From: Mesaphorura yosii
Lineage: Eukaryota > Arthropoda > Collembola > Poduromorpha > Tullbergiidae
Direction of reading: 5' to 3'
Length of the DNA stretch: 64,000 nucleotides
NCBI GenBank assembly: GCA_009869945.1
Contig: WIXG01000016.1
Coordinates: 124,001 to 188,000 of the forward strand
Within the stretch, counting starts at the first letter, position 1; every line of letters begins with the position of its first letter. The notes beneath the pieces are model-generated. The model was not told the origin of the DNA and made no database searches. It saw only the letters and a program-made list of their open reading frames with translations. The translations under genes and the position numbers were made by a program. This document shows positions 10,930 through 22,500 of the stretch, piece by piece.

Positions 10930-13163
10930 CACGCCTCTCTGCCTTAGAACCTGCTCAACACTACGCCTTTAATTCTAATTGCTGTCATCAAACTAACACT
11001 TGGTACTCTTTTAGATAAGCGATACTGGTTAGTGCGATCCATTCCAGCATCACTCTATTTTATTGGAACATTTGGAATGCTTGTGCTGTCAGCGAAATTT
11101 ATGACGTCGCCTCCAACATAGCACTTGACAACACAATAGCAAAAATCTTCTCTTCCCGATCTCTTCCACATTATCCGAAGTTCGATGTCGAACCCATGGG
11201 TTCGACCTGAATCCCTACTCCTATGTCGTGTGACCTTTGGAGGGCGGCGCATTTGATCTGGTTCGTTGATTGATTTGAGTTGACAAGATCGTCAACGTGA
11301 TTCGGGAATGGATTGCGGTCTTATTTTGGTCATTGACACAACATCGATCTGCCATTCACTTGTGCGACACAAGAATGCCATTTTGAATTTGTGATTAGTA
11401 AACGTTACATTGAATTGAATAAACAAATTAACTGATTTAAAATTGAGTTTTGCAATGATTTGCACCACATGTCTCATACCGGTGAGAAACCATCGGGATT
11501 CGTTGGACGTGCACTTGCGCGTCATTTGAAAACGTGTAAGCTTACGCGTGGAATCATACAGGCGAGAAAAGAACAAAGCGCAACTGCACCTCAGCAATCA
11601 ACAATCCTATTTTGCAGGAGTCCTAAGCAATTCGCGCGGTGAAAGCGGCGAAGTCGACCAAATACATCCCGTTGAACTGTGTAGAGTTCATTTATTATTC
11701 CATTCGTCAAATCATCAAACAGCGAAGGATTCAGTTAACCGTACCCTAGATTTCTTTAAAATGCTCGAATAATTTGATCTATAACAATCTCTTATGATCT
11801 TAACGGCAAACTAGGCTTATCATGTAAACGCTCTAACTATGTTATCGCAGCCAATAATTCATTAACCTAACATTACAAATACCATAATAAATTATCTTAC
11901 TCCAATTCTAACCGAAGAGAGTTTATCGTAACCGATCGTATTTACAAGTCATCATGGATAGCAAATGCCTTTCACAAAACTCGCCCATCTATCAGTCAAA
12001 ATACACCTGAACGATAGTTTTGATTCACACTCGATCAAAGTTGCAACACTTCCAGCTAAACAAAGCCTTGAGATTGTTTAAAGCAAAAATGTAAGCTAAC
12101 TGTAATTTAACAAGGTTTCACAATAAAATGAACCCCTGAGTCGATTATTCAGGAAACTCACATCGATTATTGAAACAAGTCCAGTGAAAACTCTAAAGAG
12201 AACAATTGGGTACAGTATGCAGAAGCAAAGATGAATCTTCCACATTCGAATATTGAAGAAACATTTCTCTCGCTGAATCACCCCAAAATAACAGAATGTA
12301 AAATTCAAATGAATGCAAAATCTCTGAACAAAGCGTCAACAAAACTGAAACCTGAGTGCGCCTAAAACTTAGCTGAGATCCGTGGTAGATGACAAACCAG
12401 TACATTTCAATTCTAACTAACCTATACAAAACTCAAATCAAATAGTAAAAAGCTGCGAAAGTGTGCACTGAAATAGAGAAAAGTGACTAGTGCTGACTGT
12501 GGTGCAATATTCATTATAAAAACGGAAGTCTGACAGTAAAAGAAGTCAGGGAGCAACAGCGCAGTTCTCCCTGATTACAAATCACCCGCTCGACAAATGA
12601 CCCTGTGCTGAATGATTGTGTTAACGCTGTACGAAGTTCAAGCAACTAGAAATACGTTAAGACGACTTAAAGATTAAAGAACGATTACCCATTCATAAAA
12701 TTTACGATTCGTAAAATTCTCGCTTTAAGGCACGATATTCATCAAGTTTGTGAAGGTAGAAAACATGGAGCCATTAAGATTATCGAGCAGTGTTTAAGAA
12801 ATCCATACACGACGATAGCCATCTCAAACAGATAACAGGAATAACAATTTTAGAACTTATGAATTTGAAAAATGTCATGCTAAAAACTTCTTCCATGCCT
12901 CCCTTAAGTACTTTTCTAATTGTCAAGAAGGTACTTTGCATTCATACCCTAAACAGTCGATTATTCCAGAAAAGGATGCCAACATTCTTAAATTGACGTT
13001 GACCATGCACTACAAGTTATTTATACTTAAAATATACAGTAAAGTTATTGTCTTGACTTGTAGGGTGTGACTCGAGTCAATTAATAAGCACTTGGTAAAC
13101 TAGCCAATACCCTTCGTCCCGCTCTCTTTGGTCTGTCTGAAGTACACGGTACTCAATTAGCAA
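10930..13163. other. Convergent region between glycerol kinase and the nephrin-like gene
   Basis: About 2.2 kb with no supported coding sequence. Part must be the 3'UTR of the minus-strand nephrin-like gene. A short zinc-finger-like fragment is described in the findings. Confidence 0.6.
11691..11696 (-). terminator. Candidate polyadenylation signal of the nephrin-like gene
   Basis: AATAAA on the minus strand, the first canonical signal I find after the stop codon at 13164. It implies a 3'UTR of about 1.5 kb. Nearer variant signals could be used instead. Confidence 0.35.
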
Positions 13164-13525
13164 TTAAACTAGGTGCCCCTCGTGCTCAATGTTGTTGGGA
13201 CTAGGGTTTGGGACAAACGTCGTCAGAATGGAGCCTCGGTGCGGCGACAGGGGACCGTTGCTCGAGATCAGACGACCGTTCGGTTGATGGAAGCTCGACA
13301 TGTGGTCAATGATGTGGTTGGTGGAGTTGAGCATATCGTGAGAGGCAGAGTGAGGAATTTGACGTACCGACCCATTGCCGACAGGACTTCCGAAGCTGGC
13401 TGGGGGATATGGAACATAACGTGCTTCAGGGGGAATATTGTACAGTTCAGGAATCGGCGGAACTTGTGGTGGACGGCTTGAAACAGGACGCGGGGTTGTA
13501 CGTCCGTAATTTGGTGTTTTATCAC
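13164..13525 (-). CDS. sns: Nephrin-like last exon: proline-rich tail ending GHLV
   Basis: 362 bases including stop TAA at 13164-13166. The 3' site TCTGTACAG is the only one nearby that keeps the frame; the AG at 13557 would give an early stop. It contains RPPQVPPIPELYNIPPEARY, a class of SH3 and YxxP (Crk-SH2-type) motif, and ends EHEGHLV. Confidence 0.9.
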
Positions 13526-16500
13526 CTGTACAGAAACGATAAGGTTGATGACACACCTGTTAACATGTTGGTAAGCATTCTGACTTACTGAATCCTTGAT
13601 TGTACGCGTTTCTTCGTAAGGCGTCGACGTAGCCATCATCCTCGTGATGCCGAGGTAGTTCGACCGGTGAAATGTGCTTTGGTTGGCGAGGAAGTGTACT
13701 TGCTCTCAGTCCTCCCATCTCACCATACGGATACCCTGGCGCGTGATGATTGATCTGCTCAACTAAATACGTCGAAACTCCGGTTCCTTTCCCGTGGTCA
13801 TCCTGTTGACGAACATAAACAGGCGTATTTTTACTACATGGCCAGGCAAATATTTTCATGTCGTGCTTCACTGTGATGAGGATGAACTTACAATGTATTC
13901 GTCGCAATGATTTTCGCCATGTGAATAACTCGCGCTTTTCTCAGAAATTGAAGAAAGAGTCTCTCCAGTGACAGTTTCGTTGTATGAGCTCGGGGCGTAC
14001 ATTTCAATTGTTGCAGATTTGCTGCTCCCTTGTTCGCTCGCTGAAAGTAAAAGAATGTCATCAGTTCCAAGTAAAATAGCACAATTACAGCTTCTTCTTA
14101 GAGATTGTGGAATTCACGCATTAGGTGAAGTCACCAATAAGTTAATGATATGTCGCTTTTCTTTAGCTTCCCACTTTTCAGAACTTTTAGCGATCAAAAT
14201 AAATTGTATACGGAGGAAGAGAAAACAAAAATTAAGTTTTATACCCTCATCCTGTTTCGTCTTCGTAGTGTTACTTTTCTTGTACATGAAAAAGGACACG
14301 ACGATAATATTGAGGAGGAGCAGGAAGGTTCCAATTACAGATACCGAAACTATTACGATTTTCGGAATGTCTGCTCTTCCGCTCAGCATCAGCGAAAGCT
14401 GCAAATCGCGAGGACCTGAAAATGTGAAATAAAAGTTTAACTCTCACCTGTGGACAATCGTTTCTTTGAGCGCCGTTGCATATAGCAGGCGATGAGAAGC
14501 ACGTTGAGCAGAAGAGTAACAACCCCGAGAACAGTGAAGATAATTAGTATGAGACGCGAAATTGGGTTATTTTGGAAATCTCCGTCTGGATTAATTGTAA
14601 GAGGCTCAATCCCACCACCTTTAAATCCACCACCAATTCAGAAAAGGAAAAGAAATAGTTAGAACAGTTAGCCAGGTCGAAAAAAGGCAGGATAAATAAT
14701 TATTCTTTTGAAATTATTTGAAGCAATAGGACAAACGGGCAAACGGGATAAAACTGAAAGACAGAATTTTCCGACGTTACGGTAGAGCTAAAGAGTCACC
14801 AACTGACAAAGTAAATGCAACGCAAAAGCAATTAAAGTTAAGATCAACCAAGCCTGGAAACTTACTCAGCGTTGACCCACGAACAATCTCTGTTGTGTAA
14901 TTGCTCTCGCCAAGAACGTTAGCCGCCATGATCCTGAATGAATATTCCGTTCCTGTGGCCAACTGCTGGACCGTAAATATTGTCGCATTTGGAGGAGACG
15001 TCTCAACGGTCCGTTTCTCATTTGTCTTCATGTTGGTGTATTTAATGATGAACGATTGCGGGAAACCACCATCAAATCCAGGAATCCAAGTCAGCGTTAC
15101 GGCATCTTGAGTAGAGTTCACAGCGTGGAGGCCCAAGGGCGTGTCTGGAGCCGAAGTTACGTCCAATTGAACGTGGTGTGTCGCAAAATCAATCTAAAAC
15201 AGAAAATCATTCAGTTTCCTTCCATGTCCCTTGACAGATTAGGGTAGATTTAAAAGTCACGCTAACCAAGTTTGACGCGATGCACTCATATTGGCCATAA
15301 TCGTCTGACTGTACATTTTTAATGATCAAAATAGATTCCCAGGTCATCAAGTCCACCTGAACAAAAGCATCGCAGGTTAGAGAATTGGCATTCGACAATA
15401 AAACCAGGACAAACCTGATATGAATCATGTGCGGGTCAGCGAACAGCGAAAAGATTCCGACTTACCGAGTTGTTTTGAATGGCATATTTGCCTGGACGGG
15501 AGTCTGGCGTGATTGAGACACCTTCTCTGCTCCATGAAAACGTGACATTAGGAGCTCCTCTTGCCCGACATGTTAATTTTCCAGTCTCTCCCTTGTTGCT
15601 AGCCGCTTTGGCCATTTGTGGTGATAAATCAATGTCTGGTTTATCTGTGCCATTAAAACCAAGACGGTACATACAAATGGAATGAACATATACTTCAGAT
15701 GCTGTGGCAAACACTTAGTAAACCATTACTATCGATTTCATCTTAGACGCACTAGTCAAACTCTATTCTTTTCTCCTCCATCACCTTTGCTCCCATTGTT
15801 TCACTTTCATCTCATGAATCTAACTTCTACTCTGCTACTTTATGCAAGACGTAGAGAGCTTTCTTTCGCACAATACAAAAATCTTTGGAGTGGGCCTTGC
15901 ATAAGCATGGAACAGGCTCACAGATTCCGTATCAGTGAAGTGCATTCTTACGCCCCATTAGGCTCAATTCGTTCAGTATTGAAAAAGGCTGGGCAAGTTT
16001 CACATTAAGAATTTTTACCGAATTCTCTCAAAATGTATTCGCTATTCCTTTAAATTTTAGAAACAATATTGTTTGCAGTACAAACTTACGTTTCACGATG
16101 AGAAAAATCGATTTGTTGACTGGTTCTCCAATTCCATTGTCCACAATGCACAAGTAGGATCCAGCGTCAGCCTTAGAGACACCTTTAATAGTCAGGTAGG
16201 CTTTGTTGTCCAGAAACTTGTGGTCTGTGGGGCGCGTGATGTTCATTTCTTCGTATCTCCATTCTATCATTGACTGATCAAGTGGATTCGCGTCGATCCC
16301 GCATTCTAATGATAAATGTCAGTCATTATCAATTTGATATGACTGAAATAAGCATATGAAGTGAATAATTACCAAGATGGGCATCTTCTCCTTGGTCCGC
16401 CATAATCCAAGACTCCTCCGTTACAATGGAAGCGGGATCTGAAGCCCAATAAAGCAATTCATGACACGTTATTGGGGCCAATAAGCCTTTCCCAGCCTCT

Positions 16501-19500
16501 TTGTCTGTTACTTACACTGAACTTCCAATTCAATTATCTGAATCGTGGATCCTTCGCTGTTGCTTGCCTCGCACTCGTACTTTCCTTTGTCTGTGCGACT
16601 GACTTCAGTGAAATTCAACACAGCCCCGTCCACATGTAGTTTCTTGGCCACCGATTTTACTTGGGACCCATTTTTATTCCACTTGTACTTGATGACATTG
16701 GGATTGCCCTTTGCTCCTGTCGATATAACTTTGCCCTCACCCTCAACCACGCTCACTTTCGTCTCTGCCGAGTCTTGGAAGATAGGTTTGTCTGAAATAT
16801 GACGTAAATTCACATTATTAAGACTTTTAGTTCTTTTTTCTATTCACAAGCGCAAAGCAATAAAAATGAAAACCCTTAACAAACTTACAATTCACATCCA
16901 ATTTGATCGATTCCCTTTTGCCCCTTTTAATGGCTGGGTTCTTCACTTCGCATTCGTAAATAGACTGATCCATGGATGCGGTCAAGTTCAGTTCGAGTCT
17001 GATTAGGGTCTTCTTGCCACCGAATTCCCCCTTCTTTATTACAGGCTCCGACTGCGGAGGAAGTTCTTGCCCGTTTCTCCAAAATGTAACTTTCGACGGG
17101 GGATTGGAAGATCCAGACTCGCACGTCAAGTAACCTTTCTCGCCTTCTTTCAATTTCTTTGGTTGGCTTTGAATTGTCATTCCGGTTGCAGGAACTGTGG
17201 ATAAAATATGCAATCAGTGCATAACTAAGCATAGTTAAATCATAATAAATCTTACAGAACACTTGGAAGGTCACGGTTTCGCTGAGAGGAGTCGTGATGG
17301 CCTTGTTTTTAGCTTCACATTTAAATGGAACTCCGTTGTCGGTCATGTTCGCATCCATCGAAAGTTCAGCAGTGACAATATTACCGTCGGAAGTCAGAAC
17401 CGAATCCACCTATTATTCAAAAACGACAATTCAGTCACTGTTCATCTGAATCTCACCAGCAGTCGAGTGTCAAGCAATTGTTATGAACTTACTTTCTTCC
17501 CATTTTTGTACCAAGCCAGAGTGGCTGGAGGATGACCGCCAGTGGAAGTGCATGTTATCCGGTGCATTTGTCCAGCAGTGATATTTGCGACTCCCTTGTA
17601 AATGTACGGCTGGCCAGGCGGTTCTAAACACGGCCGACGAATTTATCATTAGTTTACACCAGCCTAAGGAAGAATTTTTGGCCAGTTACGAGGAAACTAG
17701 TAACTTACGGATCACGTTCACGACATGCGGGATTGATTTGGTGTCTCCGTAGCCACGATTCACCGCCTGACAAGTGAACACAACTTTCCGGTCCTCTTTG
17801 TCAATCTTCACCGTTACATTGGACGAAGTAATAAATCCCCCATCAGGAGACGACGTCGTTGATGTATGCACGTTGTTTAAGGCCACGCCTCCTTTGAACA
17901 GAGCGATTTCCACCGCAGGATTGCTGTTTGAACTTGCACATGTTAGCGTAATGGTGTCATTAATTTTCGCCTCGTTGGGTCCGGTCATTTTGACTTCTTT
18001 TGGTGGATCTGCGAGAAAGACAAAATCACAACCAAATGCTTTGAACTCGGGGCAACTCATTAGCATTGTTTCTAATGTCATGCTGGTATAAAACTGGCTA
18101 ATTTGAGAAGGATTAGAAGCCGCGCTCAAATTGAATGGCTTCTGTAACAATGAGAGCAGTAGATTCAAGTACTGACGATCATTCCGCTCGTGCTCTCGGA
18201 GCCTGGATTCCAAAGCAAAAAGAGGTCGGGTGGAAAGTGGGAATGAGTGACGGCTGCTCGAGGAATTTAATACCGAGAATATTCATGAAATGAAAAAAAT
18301 TAATGCAACTCTGACTTGACAATGACATGCTCGAGATATTGCCAGAACCAACGCGCTCGAATAATATCATTCACCGCTTTGGCTTTAGGCGCTTTCTTTC
18401 TCTTTAGTAAAACTGCAAAATGCTTGAACCACGAAGAAAGTGAGAAGTGAAAGCGGAAAGTGTCGAGGCAGGCGTTGGGCAAAGAACACAACAAACGGAA
18501 TATTCGAGTTTGCATTCCGATCCGACCTGACGTCAAAAGTCAAATTATTTGCCTGCCCTCACTTCGAGTTCAACTCTATGCCTTTGTCGTTTTTGCGAAA
18601 CACAAGTCGAAACTCGAAATCCTCAGGAAAGCCACGAAGGAGCGCAACAACTGATTGAAAAATTAGACGTGCTTTAGGCGCGGCGAAGTAGGACGAAATA
18701 GAAGTGAAGTGAAAGAGAGAATTCCTGGAGGAGCGAAACTTGTATGGCTAATGGTTGTTCTCGACATATGGATGCGGGAGAGCAGCTGGGAGACAAGGCT
18801 CATTTTTCTCTCCTCGCCTAACAAAGGTAGCGCGGAGCGTTTTGGATACGAGGCGCAACTTTACCAAACTATTACTTCTAATCTCATCAGCATTCAAGTT
18901 ATTTCAATATTCGAGACAAGTAGGAAATGATACGACAAAATGATATGAAATTCTCTTTGTAAGAACTTAGACGTAATATATCTCTCTCCGCGTCGGCTCC
19001 CGCGAACGTGCTACTTTGTCGCCCTCCTCGGTTTCATTCAATAAGAAAAGACGGTAATATGCTGACTTTAAATGTCAATTCAAAACCATTTTTGACACGC
19101 GGCAATCTTTCTTCGCCCTCGCCATGTAATCATAAAATAAGCGCCTGTTCGAAGGCGTGAGATTTTCTTGCTGCACATTCTGCCTGGGTGTGTAGAATAT
19201 CAATTTTAATGGAAATTCCTCGCATTTGAGTGAATGAAACCTTGGCCTTGATACTGTCATACCGTCATTCCTAATTGCCAGCTTCTTTCTGAATGAGTGC
19301 AAGCACGCGCTCACAATGCACAAGCTCCAGGAAAGCACCAGAGCCTTTGTTTCTTTGCGTCCTAAACATCGATTACGCATGCATGGATACAACGGACTCT
19401 GTGCTCGGCATTCAAATCACTGCGATTAGTCCTGTATTGACTTTTGTTCATACTACAAATGACAATTAAATATTCAAAGCAGAAGCATTTGGGATGCAGA

Positions 19501-22500
19501 AGGAAGGAAGCTGTTTCACGCTGGAGCTGAGCGCCGGAGTGTGGATTATAAACGGATTTACTTCCACATTAAATTTTGCCGTCCTGTATTAGCTATTAGC
19601 TACCGCTCACGACTTACAGTAAACAGACAGAACGACGTCCGCCAGCTTCGGAGTCACGCTCATCATGTTGGATGCTTCGCAGCGGAATGTAGCCATGTCA
19701 TCTTTCTTGCTTGCCACGAAGGTGTACTCGTTCCGTGATTCCTTGCCAAAGTAATCGTACGAAGTGTCTACCATGACGTTGTTCCTGAACCAAATCAGTT
19801 GTGCCAGCGGATTTCCACCACGCGACACACAGATGAGTGTTTGGGTCTTGTTCTCCTTGATTGGAGTGTCTTCGTTGTAGCCGTCAATTCGTGGAGCACC
19901 AGGCGCGTCTGAATGCATATGTAATTTCAAATTTAGTTCCTGATGAATAATCTTAAGAACTCGACGTTTTACAAAAGTTTCGAAGCTTTCGCTTGTGCTC
20001 AGTCTTACATTGAACGCTTAGGAACACGGACACCCTCTGAGGTCGTGAGAAAGCCGGATGCCTGGCTTCACAGGTGTATTTCGCTTTGTCATCTTCGGAT
20101 GTTGGAAGGAATTTGATCTTGCTCCGCGTTGTGTTCTTGAGAACATGCAGAGTTCCATCCACGACTTCAATTTCTTCGGTGGAGTCCGTGCGAGATTCTG
20201 CAAAGCAAATTGCAAATGAAAATGAAACAAGCGCAAAATTTCGTTTTATCTTTGTGCTCTAACGAAGTCGCCACCGCCATTTTGGCATACACTTATGCGT
20301 GCCATATCATGACGGGACCACCGTGTATTTCGGTGTTCCTGAGGCGGGCCGGCCACCTGTGGCTTCAGGAGCGCGAGGGCTGAGTATTTTACGGGGTAGG
20401 GCGAATTCAACTTCAGCCGAAAACCGCCCGTGCCCGTAGAGGAGAAGGAGCAGCGGCCACCCATGCAAGGGCTGGGCCAACTGCTCCAAATACTAATTAA
20501 AATTCACATACGATTGATTGAATAATTGTAACTTGATATTCTTGCTAATGGAATAATTTTTGTGTAATGTGAAGCTTTTGGTATGTTTGTCGTACATTGA
20601 TGTGATTGTCTTTTGTATTTGAGTGTTAATGCGACAATAAATTTGATCGTTATTTACGGGGAGTGGGGGGGGGAATTCACAACAAGTGCAAAGCTTTTCT
20701 CTTGTGAAACATTTTTAGCTGTCACCCATGCACGAATTAAAGTCGATTTAATTCGGTTTCAGAGGAGTAAAATGGAAACGAGAAGAGCACAAAAGCGCAG
20801 CAGTCGCATTTTGGCACGCAGTCGAATTTTTATGATGAATATGGCCGTCAGCTTGCGACTTCCTCCTCCCTGCTTCAGACTAGTTGCAGTTTTTGAGATT
20901 TTTGCGCTTTCTAATGACCAAACTTAAGCACAATCGTGCGTATTTAGTTGCAAACGCAAAACTAATTTCGACTAATGGCCGCTGTACGAAAACAAAACTC
21001 TCCTCCGAGATTCCATTAAACGGAGCATGTTTTCATTGTGAATGCCCACATGTTGAAGTAATTATTATTACGAGCGCTAACGATCTCGGGTGGGAGGCGA
21101 ATTTAGCGAAACAATTTAATCTAGGCACGTTCGATTGTGCAGTCTTTTGATTTTTGCCGAGTGATTTTGTTTCTGATTGCAGTTTAAGGGGGATAATTTC
21201 AGACTTACCGGCTCGGAGAATAATATCATTTCTGTACCATACAATCGTGGCTGCTGGTCGCGCTTCCTTCGCAACACATTCCAGTTCAGTCGGAGACTTC
21301 TCCCGCAGAGTGATCTCGGCATCAGCTGCGTGGTTGGTGATGTCCACAGAGACGGGTGGCACTAGAAACAGAAAGAGGTGCATTCATTAAAGTGGGGTCA
21401 TAAGGGGTCAAGTCGCCAATATCTAAAACTCATCATAAAGTAATCTAAATGCAAAATTTTTGCCGAAATAAATTAGAATTTATTGTATTCTCGCTCATGC
21501 AATTTTCTGTGCATGCCAAGATTAATTTGTAACCGAAAAACAGAGCAAGTGGCATCTTTCCTTCATTCGATTCGAATACGATCAGTCTTAGAACGATTTT
21601 TGCGCACCCAACCGGCCGAGATAATTCAATCCACAAGCGTACGTATTTCGTATATGGTAAACAAAGTTTATCATTCTCATCATTCTGGTCTACGATGTAC
21701 ACATGCTAATTTGAATGAATTCCCAGAATAGAATACCGAGACACGATCCGCATGAATAATGTTAACTTTGCCACTACAATCGTCTGCACTTCAAATTGTT
21801 GAAACGAACTTGCATTTTTGTTTCTGAGCCTAAAGAAAATGAAATTAGATTCTTTTCATCTGTTTTGTTCTTTGAATTCGGGTGACATAATCTGAATGCA
21901 CTTTTTCACAATGGTCGGGTTAAGTGCTCGCGAATAAATTCTTAAAAGAATTCGTGAAGCTCAGAAGTAATAAAAATAGTATTAATGGAATTCCAAAAAT
22001 TCATGTTTTGATATTTGTGTCGTGGTTTTCTCCTCAGGATGTTATGCTGATTTTTTGCCTCTGCAAATATTCAAGCGAATTCCTAAGACGAATTCTACTC
22101 TGCCTCGCCATGCTCTTTGCCATTTCTTTACTCTACTCGCTCGTCGGCCTAATTTTGAATTCTGGAGTTATGTAATATTCTGCAAAGATAAGAAAAATGC
22201 AAAAATGCCATGTCAAGGCTCACGGTTATGGGCCGTGCCATTGTCATTCTTAGTATTGAAAAGAGGAGACTCGCGTTCCTGTTATTTCAAACTGAACGAA
22301 AATCTCATCGCACGGCGGTCTTTGTTCTGAAACGGTGGTCCAATGCAGCGCAGTGCATTCCTCATTTACATATCACCGTGATTTAACTTCGTGAGAAGAA
22401 TTTCACGAGAATGTGACTCATACTGATGAAGTACGCATAAAATTGTCTTCTTATTCCGATGCGTGTGCAATGCAGCCCAAAACCCGGAGAGAAGAAACGG

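Noticed and set aside
13526-13556. Extension of the last nephrin-like exon to the AG at 13557-13558
   Set aside because: In the phase set by the preceding exon this reaches a stop after about ten codons. The AG at 13526-13527 keeps the frame and gives a full tail.
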